A DNA stretch of 64,000 nt from Xanthomonas citri pv. mangiferaeindicae (GTDB taxonomy: Bacteria > Pseudomonadota > Gammaproteobacteria > Xanthomonadales > Xanthomonadaceae): NCBI GenBank assembly GCA_002240395.1, contig CP016836.1, forward strand, positions 2,418,001 to 2,482,000, read 5' to 3'. Made by a program: the position numbers and the translations under genes. This document shows positions 1 through 8,604 of this stretch, one piece after another. Within the stretch, counting starts at the first letter, position 1; each line of letters starts with the position of its first letter. The notes under the pieces were generated by a model. The model did no database searches and was not told where the DNA came from. It worked only from the letters and a program-made list of their open reading frames with translations.

Positions 1-393
1 CGCGCACCATCCATGGCGCGCTTGACGCGGTCACCGGTCACCAGTCCGCTGCCATGAACGCTTGCAACCCGACTTCGGATGGACGTCGTAGTCGCCCGCT
101 GGACGAGTCGCTGGCCGTCGGCCTCAGTGTGTCGTAGTGGCCGCCGAACACGACCCGGCTCGATCAGTCAGCATAAAACCGGGGTCAGAGTGCAATTTCG
201 CGGGACGAAAATTGCACTCTGACCCCGGTGTTGTGAGGTGCGCGCGGTCGAGTCAAGGCATGCGAACGCGAGGCGTGCGTCGCGTGGCCGGACCGCGTAA
301 CGGCCGTGAAAGAGGAGAAGGCGGCTTCTGTCGGCGGGCAGCAGCCTGTCCGAACTGGAGAATCAGTCTTCCCTCTACCCCAAAAGAAGACCC
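1..393. other. left-edge stretch without a recognised gene
   Basis: No convincing gene. Plus-strand frame 3 is open from the window edge to a TAG at 135-137 (44 residues), but the product matches no family I know, so it may be the tail of a cut gene or chance. The stretch contains the perfect inverted repeat at 178-229, annotated separately. From 230 to 393 I see no Shine-Dalgarno-led ORF and no terminator. Confidence 0.4.
178..229. repeat. perfect 21-bp inverted repeat (REP/RAYT-type element)
   Basis: Two 21-base arms, 178-198 and 209-229, are exact reverse complements around a 10-base spacer; the left arm holds GGGGTCAGAGTGCAATTT. From memory this motif recurs in Xanthomonadaceae genomes near REP-associated tyrosine transposases and as dispersed palindromes. 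There is only one copy here and no transposase beside it, so it looks like a stand-alone dispersed element. It could also work as a strong hairpin in a transcript. The arm identity is directly visible; the family assignment is recollection. Confidence 0.6.
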
Positions 394-1290
394 TCAGTCG
401 GTCAGCGCGCGCGCCGCGTTGCGGGCTGCATCTGGTCCGGACGCTGATGTGGGCCCCGTCGTGGACACGAAGTCCAGCACCGCAGGCAGCACCGTTGGCG
501 ATCGCGCCGGGTTGTAGAACGCCGCTGCGGGCGCGAAATGATGCGCGCCGGGCAAGACCCGCAGCGTCGAGGCCTCGCCGTGACCGCGTAGCGCGGCGTC
601 CAGGCGCCGGCTGTTGTCCACGTCGACCGTGCGGTCGGCATCGCCGTGCACCAACAGGAATGGCGGCTCGTCGCCATCGACGAACCGCAGCGCCATCGCG
701 TCGGGCCATTGCGTGCGCGGCCCGAACACCGGCGCCAGGCGCGGTCCGATCGAAAAATCGTAGGGACCGGCCAGACCGATCACCCCGGCCAGATCGCGCG
801 GCACCATGCCGACTGCCGCAAGATGGCGCGCATCGGTGCCTAGCAATGCTGCGATCTGCGCCCCGGCCGAGTGCCCGGCGACAAACAGACGGCGCGGATC
901 GCCGCCGTAGACCTGTGCATGGTCGCGCGTCCAACGCACCGCCTGCGCCGCATCGCCGACGAAATCGGGAAAGCCGGCCGCCGGATACGTGCGGTAGTCG
1001 GCGACGATCGCGACGACGCCGTGCTGCGCCAACCGGCTGCCGACGAAGCGATACTGCGCGCGGCTGCCACGCCGCCACGAACCGCCGTAGAAGAACACCA
1101 CGACCGGGGCGCCGCTGACCGGTGCAGCCGGCCGATAGACGTCGAGCGACAATGCGCGGTCGGCGTCGTAGACCACGCTGATCGCAGGTCGGTCGCTGTG
1201 CCGGTTGACGACTGCGAAGAACGCGCTCTGACAGGCGGACAGCGAGAGCGCGAACAGCGCCGCAACGCAGATGCGCAAGGTGGAAAGCAT
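394..1290 (-). CDS. secreted alpha/beta-hydrolase (esterase-like) lipoprotein
   Basis: A 298-residue alpha/beta hydrolase of the BD-FAE/carboxylesterase group. The N-terminus has a hydrophobic segment ending in LSAC at about residue 20, a lipobox, so it is probably lipid-anchored and faces the periplasm. The nucleophile elbow GHSAG places the catalytic serine at residue 141. FYGGSW near residue 67 is the oxyanion region, with YGG in place of the usual HGG. HGDADRTVD and GAHHF in the last third supply the acid and histidine. It is divergent from prmC, with about 66 bp between the starts. Substrate unknown; a small ester is inferred from the fold. Confidence 0.82.
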   Translation of the reverse strand: MLSTLRICVAALFALSLSACQSAFFAVVNRHSDRPAISVVYDADRALSLDVYRPAAPVSGAPVVVFFYGGSWRRGSRAQYRFVGSRLAQHGVVAIVADYRTYPAAGFPDFVGDAAQAVRWTRDHAQVYGGDPRRLFVAGHSAGAQIAALLGTDARHLAAVGMVPRDLAGVIGLAGPYDFSIGPRLAPVFGPRTQWPDAMALRFVDGDEPPFLLVHGDADRTVDVDNSRRLDAALRGHGEASTLRVLPGAHHFAPAAAFYNPARSPTVLPAVLDFVSTTGPTSASGPDAARNAARALTD

Positions 1291-1356
1291 CGACAGTCGT
1301 TCGAGCGGAAAAGGCGACCACCATGCACGACGCCCGCACCGCTACGATGTGAAGCC

Positions 1357-2196
1357 ATGGATACGCCTTCCCCCCGACTCGATGCAGCGCTGCGCGCCGC
1401 CGCGTCGCGCATCGACGCCACCGATGCGCGCTGGCTGCTCGCCCACGCCCTCGGGCGTCCGCACAGCTGGCTGTTCGCGCATGGCGACGACCCGATCGAG
1501 CCGGCGCAGGCTGCGCGTTTCGAAGCACTGGTGGCGCGTCGCGCTGCCGGCGAGCCGGTCGCCTACCTGATCGGGCGTCGCGGCTTCTGGCGGTTCGACC
1601 TGGCGGTATCGCCGGCCACGCTGATTCCCAGGCCCGAGACCGAGCGGCTGGTCGAACTGGCGCTGGCGCGGCTGCCGGCCGGCCCCGGTGCCGCGGTTGC
1701 CGACCTGGGCACCGGCAGCGGTGCGGTCGCGCTCGCGCTTGCGGTCGAGCGCCCGGACGTCGACGTGGTCGCCACCGACCTGAGCGAGGCCGCGCTCGCC
1801 GTTGCGCGCGCCAATGCCGCCGAGCTGGGGCTCGCGCGCGTGACGTTCCTGGCCGGCGATTGGTACGCGCCGCTCGCAGGCCGCCGCTTCGATGTGCTGG
1901 TCAGCAACCCGCCGTACATCGAGGCGGACGATCCACACCTGGCGCGGGGCGATCTGCGCTTCGAGCCGCCGACCGCACTGGCCTCGGGCGACGACGGCCT
2001 CGACGCGATCCGCGTGCTGGCCGGCGGGGCCTGCGCGCACCTGCGGCCCGGTGGTTGGCTGTTGGTCGAACACGGGCTGGCGCAAGGCGCGGCGGTGCGC
2101 GCGCTGTTCGAAGCGGCAGGCCTTGGCGATGTGGAGACCGCGTGCGATCTGGAGCAGCGCGACCGCGTGACCTTCGGACGCGCCGGGGGCGCCTGA
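1357..2196 (+). CDS. prmC: peptide chain release factor N5-glutamine methyltransferase PrmC
   Basis: A 279-residue SAM-dependent methyltransferase that methylates the glutamine of the GGQ motif in release factors 1 and 2. The N-terminal helical domain is followed by the Rossmann fold with DLGTGSG (SAM loop) and the catalytic NPPY at residues 184-187. IPRPETE upstream of the SAM loop is typical of PrmC/HemK. The start at 1357 gives the usual family length; the frame is open further upstream but overlaps the divergent esterase, so longer starts are unlikely. In many gammaproteobacteria prmC follows prfA; here it does not. Confidence 0.95.
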   Translation: MDTPSPRLDAALRAAASRIDATDARWLLAHALGRPHSWLFAHGDDPIEPAQAARFEALVARRAAGEPVAYLIGRRGFWRFDLAVSPATLIPRPETERLVELALARLPAGPGAAVADLGTGSGAVALALAVERPDVDVVATDLSEAALAVARANAAELGLARVTFLAGDWYAPLAGRRFDVLVSNPPYIEADDPHLARGDLRFEPPTALASGDDGLDAIRVLAGGACAHLRPGGWLLVEHGLAQGAAVRALFEAAGLGDVETACDLEQRDRVTFGRAGGA

Positions 2197-2241
2197 CCGC
2201 GGCTGTTAGAATGGCGGCCGGTTCCTTTCGGATGCCCGTGC

Positions 2242-3183
2242 ATGCGACAGCTCTATCCCGCCATCGAACCCTACGACACCGGTTCGCTGGCCGTCGACGA
2301 TCGACACGTCCTGTACTACGAACAGTGCGGCAACCCGAAGGGCAAGCCGGTCGTGCTGCTGCATGGCGGTCCGGGCGGCGGTTGCAGCCCGAAGATGCGC
2401 TGCTTCCACGATCCGGCGAAGTACCGCATCGTACTGTTCGATCAGCGGGGTGCCGGACGCTCGACGCCGCATGCCGATCTGGTCGCCAACACCACCTGGG
2501 ATCTGGTCGCCGACATCGAGCGTCTGCGTGAGCACCTGGGCATCGAGCAGTGGCAGGTCTTCGGCGGCTCGTGGGGGTCGACGCTGGCGCTGGCCTATGC
2601 CCAGAGCCACGCGCGCCGGGTTACCGAACTGGTGTTGCGCGGCATTTTCATGCTGCGTCGCTGGGAACTGGAATGGTTCTACCAGGAGGGTGCGTCGCGT
2701 CTGTTCCCGGAAGCCTGGCAGCAGTACATCGCGGCGATTCCGCACAATGAGCGTGGCGACCTGATCGCTGCGTTCCACAAGCGCCTGACCAGCGACGACG
2801 AGGGCGTGCGCCTGGACGCCGCCCGCGCGTGGAGCGTCTGGGAAGGCGCCACGAGCTTCCTGCATATCGACGAGGACTTCGCCGACAGCCATGCCGATGC
2901 CCGGTTCGCGCTCGCGTTCGCGCGCATCGAGAACCACTACTTCGTCAACGGGGGCTTCTTCGAAGTCGACGACCAGCTGCTGCGCGACGCCTACCGCATC
3001 GTCGACATCCCGGGCGTCATCGTGCATGGCCGCTACGATGTCGTCTGCCCGGTGCAGAACGCCTGGGACCTGCACCAGGTCTGGCCGAAGGCGGAACTGG
3101 TGATCACGCCGGCCTCGGGCCACTCGGCGTTCGAGGCCGAGAACATCGACGCGCTGGTCCGCGCGACCGACCGCTTCGCCTGA
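2242..3183 (+). CDS. pip: proline iminopeptidase (S33 family)
   Basis: A 313-residue cytoplasmic peptidase that removes N-terminal proline from peptides. HGGPGGG near residue 41 forms the oxyanion region, DQRGAGRS is the family signature, and the nucleophile serine is S110 in GGSWGS. The catalytic aspartate is probably in HGRYD and the histidine in SGHSAF near the C-terminus. Length is that of bacterial Pip. It stands 45 bp after prmC on the same strand and may be co-transcribed. A 9-bp GC stem lies just downstream (3190-3209). Confidence 0.95.
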   Translation: MRQLYPAIEPYDTGSLAVDDRHVLYYEQCGNPKGKPVVLLHGGPGGGCSPKMRCFHDPAKYRIVLFDQRGAGRSTPHADLVANTTWDLVADIERLREHLGIEQWQVFGGSWGSTLALAYAQSHARRVTELVLRGIFMLRRWELEWFYQEGASRLFPEAWQQYIAAIPHNERGDLIAAFHKRLTSDDEGVRLDAARAWSVWEGATSFLHIDEDFADSHADARFALAFARIENHYFVNGGFFEVDDQLLRDAYRIVDIPGVIVHGRYDVVCPVQNAWDLHQVWPKAELVITPASGHSAFEAENIDALVRATDRFA

Positions 3184-3189
3184 TCCACT

Positions 3190-3209
3190 GCGCCCGCGCA
3201 CGCGGGCGC
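3190..3209 (+). terminator. GC-rich hairpin after pip
   Basis: GCGCCCGCG at 3190-3198 pairs perfectly with CGCGGGCGC at 3201-3209 across a 2-base gap. No T-run follows, so it is only a possible intrinsic or Rho-assisted terminator, or a 3' mRNA stabiliser for pip. Confidence 0.35.
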
Positions 3210-3291
3210 GAGTACCCGCGCCCACGCATCCGCGTGTGGCGTGCCTCCATCGATGCGCCGGACGCCGGCGCGCACCACGGGACATCGCACC

Positions 3292-3522
3292 ATGTCGGAA
3301 GAAGACACCCTCGTCGTCAAGGACAGCAACGGCACCACGCTCGCCGACGGCGACTCGGTCACGCTGATCAAGGACCTCAAGGTCAAGGGCACCAGCGTCA
3401 CGCTCAAGCGCGGGACGCTGGTCAAGAACATCCGTCTCACCGACGACGCCGACCTGATCGAGTGCAACGCCGAGAAGGTCAAGGGCCTGGTGCTGCGCAC
3501 CGAGTTCCTCAAGAAAGCCTGA
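3292..3522 (+). CDS. PhnA/YjdM-type protein, C-terminal domain only
   Basis: A 76-residue protein matching the C-terminal beta-rich domain of the PhnA/YjdM family (VVKDSNGTTLADGDSV ... DLKVKG ... IRLTDD). Full YjdM proteins are about 110 residues with an N-terminal zinc ribbon. No such ribbon is present here, and the region between pip and 3292 holds no cysteine pairs in frame. The name alkylphosphonate utilisation protein is historical; YjdM is not a phosphonate-cleaving enzyme, and the role of this short form is unknown. The start was chosen because the family begins immediately before the DxNG segment. Confidence 0.85.
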   Translation: MSEEDTLVVKDSNGTTLADGDSVTLIKDLKVKGTSVTLKRGTLVKNIRLTDDADLIECNAEKVKGLVLRTEFLKKA

Positions 3523-3560
3523 GTGCAGACGGTGCCCGGCGTAGCCCGGCACCGTGACCG

Positions 3561-4127
3561 TCAGTCGACCGGCATGCCGTCGGGCTGGTGGTCGATCATC
3601 CACAGCCCCGCCCAGAGTTTGAGGTCGAGCTCGTAGCCTTCGGCATGCTTGCGCATCAGCCAGGCCGGCGCGGTGGCGCGCGGCACGGTGTGGACGATGA
3701 TGGCCTCATCGTCGATGCCGCCGCCGGCGCCGACCCGGGTCAGCTCGCGGGCGCGGACGAAGGCCACGCGCTCGTTGCTCATGCCTGCCGTCGTCGGGCC
3801 GGTCAGCAGCACATCGACACGCCCGGCCGACCAGCCGGTCTCCTCAATCAGCTCGCGCCGGGCTGCGTCCTCGAGCGAATCGGAGCTGCCGTGGTCGCCG
3901 ACCAGGCCGGCCGGCATCTCGATCGTGCGCGCACCCAGCGGCACCCGGTACTGCTCGACGAACAGCACCTCGTCGTCCGGCGTGACCGCAATGATCAGCA
4001 CCGCCATGCCGTTGCCGCCGTGGGTGCGTTCGCACGATTCCCACGTGCCCCGGCGCACCAGCCGCAGCCAGTCGCCCTGGTAAAGCACTTCCGCCGCGTC
4101 GGCGGGTCCTGCATCCGGATTCGTCAT
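3561..4127 (-). CDS. Nudix hydrolase (ADP-ribose pyrophosphatase type)
   Basis: A 188-residue Nudix enzyme, most like NudF/ADP-ribose pyrophosphatases, that would split nucleoside diphosphate sugars in the cytoplasm. The Nudix box ends in RELIEETGW. The preceding MPAGLVGD carries a short insertion relative to the canonical 23-residue box, and the first box glutamate looks replaced by aspartate. EQYRVPLG upstream resembles the EQYR element of ADP-ribose hydrolases. The start at 4127 is preferred over an upstream start at 4166 because homology begins after it. It converges with the PhnA-type gene. Confidence 0.88.
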   Translation of the reverse strand: MTNPDAGPADAAEVLYQGDWLRLVRRGTWESCERTHGGNGMAVLIIAVTPDDEVLFVEQYRVPLGARTIEMPAGLVGDHGSSDSLEDAARRELIEETGWSAGRVDVLLTGPTTAGMSNERVAFVRARELTRVGAGGGIDDEAIIVHTVPRATAPAWLMRKHAEGYELDLKLWAGLWMIDHQPDGMPVD

Positions 4128-4181
4128 GCGTCGATGGTAGTCGCCCGGCCGCAGTGCCGGTAGCACGCTGCGGCGCGCCGG

Positions 4182-5138
4182 TCAGGCTTCGGCCACCGGC
4201 GCCCACGTCAGCCCGGCCGCGGCGTACAGGCGCCGCCGGGTCAGCGGGCCGAAACGCAGCGCGGTGCACAGCGCCGACAACGCCTGCGCATCGCCGTCGC
4301 GCCGCGCGAAGCCGTCCGCGCCCTCGCCCAGTGGCGCATCGCAGGCGATCGTCGTCAGCTGTCGATACAACTGCGCGGCTTCGGCATGCTGGCGCAACTT
4401 CGCCCCCGCCTGGGCGGCACCACGGAAACGCAGGAACGCGATCTCGTCGCTGCGCGCCAGCAGCGCGTCAAGCGTGCCGAAGTGGTGCAGCAGGCTGGCC
4501 GCGGTCTTGCAGCCGATGCCCGGCACGCCGGGGATGTTGTCGATCGCGTCGCCGCACAGCGCGAGGTAGTCGGCGATCTGGTGCGCCTCCACGCCATGGC
4601 GCGCACGTACGCCGGCCGCCGTCCAGCGTTGGCCGCGAGCGTAGTCCCACTGCTCGTCGGCGCCCTGGAGCAATTGCGACAGGTCCTTGTCGGCCGAGAC
4701 GATGACGCCGTGGTGCGCGCGGTTACGACCGGCCTGCAGCGCGCTGCCGATCAGATCATCGGCCTCGTACTCGGTGTCGGCGAGCACGACCAGGCCGAGC
4801 GCGCGGCACAGCGCCTTGCAGTGCGCGAACTGCCGGCGCAGCGCGTCGGGCGCGGGCGGGCGATTGGCCTTGTAGGCCGGGTACAGGCGATTGCGGAAAC
4901 AGCTGTCGAGCGCTTCGTCGAAGGCGACCGCGATGTGGCGCGGGCGCTCGCGCTCGATCAGTTCGGCGAGAAACCGTGCGAAGCCCTGCACGGCATTGGT
5001 CGGCCAGCCCTCGGCGTCGTGAAACTCGTCGGGCATCGAGTGCCAGGCGCGAAACACGTAGAGGCTGGCGTCGACCAGGTACAGCGGGGCGGTCGGCGGC
5101 GTGGCGGGCGACTGGACGGCGGGGGGCGTCAGGCTCAC
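4182..5138 (-). CDS. 5'-3' exonuclease (PolA N-domain / flap endonuclease type)
   Basis: A 318-residue stand-alone 5'-3' exonuclease related to the N-terminal domain of DNA polymerase I and to ExoIX. LYLVDASLYVFRAWHS opens the PIN-like core. YEADDLIG and VIVSADKDL carry metal-binding acidic residues, and GDAIDNIPGVPGIGCKTA is the helix-hairpin-helix that holds DNA. The frame stays open upstream to 5351, but that part is out of family and overlaps the nitroreductase. The GTG at 5138 forms a 4-base GTGA overlap with the stop of that gene, so I chose it. Likely role: primer or flap removal in repair. Confidence 0.88.
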   Translation of the reverse strand: MSLTPPAVQSPATPPTAPLYLVDASLYVFRAWHSMPDEFHDAEGWPTNAVQGFARFLAELIERERPRHIAVAFDEALDSCFRNRLYPAYKANRPPAPDALRRQFAHCKALCRALGLVVLADTEYEADDLIGSALQAGRNRAHHGVIVSADKDLSQLLQGADEQWDYARGQRWTAAGVRARHGVEAHQIADYLALCGDAIDNIPGVPGIGCKTAASLLHHFGTLDALLARSDEIAFLRFRGAAQAGAKLRQHAEAAQLYRQLTTIACDAPLGEGADGFARRDGDAQALSALCTALRFGPLTRRRLYAAAGLTWAPVAEA

Positions 5139-5728
5139 GGTGCGACCCAGTCCTGCAGCAGCGCGGCCGGGTCCGGGCGTTCGCGTTCGGGCGGATCCAA
5201 CCGCGGGCTGCCGATGTGGATGAAGCCGGCGATGCGCTCGTGCTCGCCCAGGCCAAGCGCGGCGAGGATCTCGCCGTCGTAAGCCGGCCAGCCGGTCAGC
5301 CAGGAGGCGCCGAAGCCACAGGCCTGCGCGGCCTGCAGCAGCGCAAAGCACACGCTGCCGGCGGTCAGCAGGCGCTCGATGTCGGGGATCGCGGTGTCGT
5401 GCGGGTCCAGGATCGCGACGACCGCGATCACCAGCGGCGCGTGCGAGAACCGGTGGCGGTCCTTGTCGAGCGCGGCGGCGCCGATCTCCGGATCGCGCGC
5501 ACGGGCGCGGGCCACCAACCGTTCACCGAGTGTGTGGCGCGCATCGCCGGCGATGCGCAGGAACCGGAACGGCACCCGCTTGCCGTGGTCGGGGACCCGC
5601 ACCGCCGAGCGCAGCATGCGCTGCAGGGTCGCGTCGTCGGGTCCTGGCGCATTGAGCTGGCGCGCCGGCACCGAGCGCCGCGCATCGAGCGCGTCGAGAA
5701 GGCGTTCAGCATTTGGGAGTATCGTCAC
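5135..5728 (-). CDS. nitroreductase family protein (YdjA-like)
   Basis: A 197-residue FMN-dependent nitroreductase-fold protein. The N-terminal ARRSVPARQL matches the FMN-phosphate-binding RRSxR region of the family. Short length and the late GFGASWLTGWPAYD segment place it with YdjA-like oxidoreductases rather than NfsA/NfsB. The start is GTG at 5728 (on the minus strand), with an AGAGG about 11 bases upstream. The last codon overlaps the start of the 5'-3' exonuclease by 4 bases, so the two are translationally coupled. It is divergent from the DUF1631 gene, 71 bp away. Natural substrate unknown. Confidence 0.88.
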   Translation of the reverse strand: MTILPNAERLLDALDARRSVPARQLNAPGPDDATLQRMLRSAVRVPDHGKRVPFRFLRIAGDARHTLGERLVARARARDPEIGAAALDKDRHRFSHAPLVIAVVAILDPHDTAIPDIERLLTAGSVCFALLQAAQACGFGASWLTGWPAYDGEILAALGLGEHERIAGFIHIGSPRLDPPERERPDPAALLQDWVAP

Positions 5729-5799
5729 GGACTTGTGCCTCTGGTTTCGGAAAGCTAAGTGCGGGGGCGCTGTGCCCCATCCCCCGATTCTCCCCCAAG

Positions 5800-8109
5800 A
5801 TGACGCATCCCCACGACATCGGTCCGGCGCCGCCTTCGCGCCGACCTACGCCGGGCGAGCCCGAGGCGGTGTTCGACGCACTGCGACGCGACGCGGTGAC
5901 GGCGCTGGGCGAGGTGCTGTCAACGCTGTGGGACGAGGTCGAGACGCAAGTCGAACGCGATGCGCTTGGCGCCGCCGCCGACTACATGGCCGCACAGGAC
6001 GCACGATTGGCTGCGCGCGCACTGCGCATGCGGGCGCCGGTGCTGGCGGCGAGCTTCCGTGCCGCGATCGAGGCGGCGTTCGAGCGTTGGCGCGGCGCGG
6101 CGCCGTCGCGGCCGGCGCACGATGCGATGGCGCTGATGTCCGAGGGGCAACTGGAGCTGCATCTGGCGGTCCAGCAGCAGGTCGACCTGCTCGAACACCA
6201 GTGGCTGGGCCCGCTGACCGTACTCGACGGCCGGATGGCAATGCTGGCATCGCGCCTCGGGCTCGCCGACGGCGCGGCGCATCCGCTGCGTCCGGCCGTG
6301 CCGGTCCAGGCGTTCGCCGGTCTGCTCGATCCCGATGTGCTGCCACGCGATCTGCGCGCCCAGCTGTTCCAGCAACTCGGTGCACGGCTGCCGGCGGTTC
6401 TGGCCGGTCTCTACGCTCGCGCCGATGCCCTGCTCGACGCCGCGTTCGGGCCGGTGCCGATGACACCGGCTGCCGACCGTGGTGATCGCGCACCCGCGTG
6501 GCAACCCGAGGGCGGGCTGGCCGAGGCGCGGGTCGATGCGGCCGACGTCGCGCGCGCGACCGCCCAGCCGGCGCAGGGGCCATTGTCTGCGGATCTGGCA
6601 CGGCTGTTGGCTGCCGGTGGTCCTGACACGACCGATCCCGATCCGCAGGGCGCTGAGCTTGCGCTGGTGCGGGCGCAGTTGCATCGCTGGCGGGCGCAGC
6701 TCGCGCGCATGCCGGCGCCCCACTCGGAGGAAGCGCCCGCGCGCGATGTGCCACCCCTCGCGATACCGGCCGTCGAGGCAGCGAAGCTGCTCAGCGTTGC
6801 GCGGCTGCTGCAGGGCGACGACCCCTCGCCGTATGCCCGCGTGCTGGCCGGGGACGACCGCCGACGGCTGGGCGAAGTGATCCGGCTCGAGCTCGCGCGC
6901 GGTCTGCGCGGTGTCGGCGTCGATCCCGACCGCGCACCACTGAGCGATGACGACGAGGACGCGATCGACCTGGTCGGCCTGCTGTTCCAGGCGCTGTTCG
7001 AGGCCAATGACTTGATGCAGCAGGCGCGCGATCTCTACGGCCGACTGGTCATGCCCTGCCTCAAGGTGGCCTTGACCGACGAATCGATGTTCAGCCAGCG
7101 CGGCCATCCGGCGCGCCGGCTGCTCGATGCGGTCACCGAGGCCTGCGACGGCAATACCGGCGATACCGCGCTCGACCGCGACCTGCTCGAGCATGCTGGG
7201 CGGCTCGTCGACCGGGTTGTGGAGGAATACGAAACCGACCAGGCGGTGTTTGCGCTCGCGGCCGAGGAATTGCGCGAGCGGCTGGACCAGCAACGCCGTC
7301 GTACGGAGGTCGCCGAGCGACGCGCCGCCGAAGCGATCCATGGTCGCGAACGCCTGCAACAGGCACGCCGCGGCGTGGCCGACCTCGTGGCCGAGCGCAT
7401 GAGCGCGCAACCGCTGACCGAAGCCGTCGCTCGCTTTCTCGACCAGCACTGGCGCCACCACTTGACCCAGACCTGGCTGCGCGACGGCCCCGATTCGCCG
7501 CGTCACCGCGCCGCGGTCGCGATCGGCGACGCGATGATCGGCATCGACCTCGATGCCGCCGCGGCCGATGGCGCCGCGGTGGCCGCGTCCCTGCGCGCGC
7601 TGCAGGGGCCGCTGGCCGATTGCTACGCCAGCGGTGGCCTCGATGCGGCCGCCGCGCGCGAGGAGGTCACGCGCATCGTCGCCGCACTCGCGCGTTGCGA
7701 TGCGCCCCGGCGCATGCACACACCGTTGCCGGAGGACGAGGCGCTGGACGAGCCGTCCGATCCGCTGCTGCGCCTGGTGGACGGCACTGCGACGCCGGCA
7801 TTCGATCCGACCATCGCGGCACGGATGCGCCAGTTGCGCCCCGGCCAGGGCCTGCGGCTGATCGACGAGCACGGACGCCAATCGGTGGCCCGGGTGGCAT
7901 GGATCAGTCCGCTGACCTCGCGGCTGCTGATCGTCAACCGGCGCGGTGTGCGTCGGATGGTCGTCTCGCCCGAGGAACTGGCCGCCTTGGTCGGGGCCGG
8001 GCGTGCGCTCGTGCGTTCGATCGATGCCCCGTTCGACGAGGCCATGAAGCATCTCTGGCAGCACCTGAGTGCGGCCAACGACGACGGCGACAGCATGGCT
8101 GTGGGCTGA
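5800..8109 (+). CDS. DUF1631 family protein
   Basis: A 769-residue soluble protein of the DUF1631 family, widespread in Xanthomonadaceae and some betaproteobacteria, with no established function. Old databases sometimes call it thymidine phosphorylase, which the sequence does not support. It is mostly helical, with a coiled-coil-like stretch around residues 490-530 (rich in E, R and A). A compact beta-rich C-terminal segment (LRPGQGLRLIDEHGRQSVARVAWI...) is reminiscent of PilZ-like barrels, but I cannot see the RxxxR/DxSxxG c-di-GMP motifs. No signal peptide or membrane segment. The start follows the point where family-like sequence begins. Confidence 0.82.
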   Translation: MTHPHDIGPAPPSRRPTPGEPEAVFDALRRDAVTALGEVLSTLWDEVETQVERDALGAAADYMAAQDARLAARALRMRAPVLAASFRAAIEAAFERWRGAAPSRPAHDAMALMSEGQLELHLAVQQQVDLLEHQWLGPLTVLDGRMAMLASRLGLADGAAHPLRPAVPVQAFAGLLDPDVLPRDLRAQLFQQLGARLPAVLAGLYARADALLDAAFGPVPMTPAADRGDRAPAWQPEGGLAEARVDAADVARATAQPAQGPLSADLARLLAAGGPDTTDPDPQGAELALVRAQLHRWRAQLARMPAPHSEEAPARDVPPLAIPAVEAAKLLSVARLLQGDDPSPYARVLAGDDRRRLGEVIRLELARGLRGVGVDPDRAPLSDDDEDAIDLVGLLFQALFEANDLMQQARDLYGRLVMPCLKVALTDESMFSQRGHPARRLLDAVTEACDGNTGDTALDRDLLEHAGRLVDRVVEEYETDQAVFALAAEELRERLDQQRRRTEVAERRAAEAIHGRERLQQARRGVADLVAERMSAQPLTEAVARFLDQHWRHHLTQTWLRDGPDSPRHRAAVAIGDAMIGIDLDAAAADGAAVAASLRALQGPLADCYASGGLDAAAAREEVTRIVAALARCDAPRRMHTPLPEDEALDEPSDPLLRLVDGTATPAFDPTIAARMRQLRPGQGLRLIDEHGRQSVARVAWISPLTSRLLIVNRRGVRRMVVSPEELAALVGAGRALVRSIDAPFDEAMKHLWQHLSAANDDGDSMAVG

Positions 8110-8148
8110 TCGCCGCGTCCGGCAGCGACACGCAGGCCGGAGTCGGTG

Positions 8149-8601
8149 TCAGTGCGGGGGCCTTGCCCCCTCGCGCGGCTCGGGTGCCGGATTGGCCTGC
8201 GCCCAGCGGCGGCGCTGTTCGGGCGTCATCTGTTGCCAGCGTTCGCGCAGCGCGGCGCGCTCGGCCTCGGGCAGCGTGCGCAGCCTGGTGTACAACGCGC
8301 GGGCTTCCTCGCGCTGTTCCGGCGGCAGGCGCTTCCAGCTGTGCATGCCGTGGCGGGCGTTCGTGCGCTCGGTCGGCGTCATCGCCTGCCAGCGCCGGGC
8401 GTGCTCGATCATCCGATGACGCTCGTCAGCGTCGGCGTGGTTCCAGCGGTCCCGGATCGGCGCCACGAGCTGCTCGCGTTGTTCGGGCGTGAGCCGGTCC
8501 CAGTCGGGCAGGGCCGGGCCGGGCTGGGCGGCCGCAAGGCCGGTCACCGACAGGCTGCCCAGCAGCAGGACCGTGCGCAGGAAGCGGGAAGGCAGGTGCA
8601 T
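8149..8601 (-). CDS. DUF3106 secreted protein
   Basis: A 150-residue exported protein with a signal peptide (LRTVLLLGSLSVTGLAAAQ). The rest is built of repeated short helices with the pattern L(T/P)PEQRE..., R..W..M(T)P(T/E), typical of DUF3106. Such proteins resemble the metal- or stress-sensing periplasmic CpxP/LTXXQ group in repeat style, though this similarity is only visual. It is the third gene behind the ECF sigma factor and its membrane partner, 3 bp after the latter, so it belongs to that operon and probably works in the periplasm under its control. Confidence 0.8.
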   Translation of the reverse strand: MHLPSRFLRTVLLLGSLSVTGLAAAQPGPALPDWDRLTPEQREQLVAPIRDRWNHADADERHRMIEHARRWQAMTPTERTNARHGMHSWKRLPPEQREEARALYTRLRTLPEAERAALRERWQQMTPEQRRRWAQANPAPEPREGARPPH

Positions 8602-8604
8602 GGG

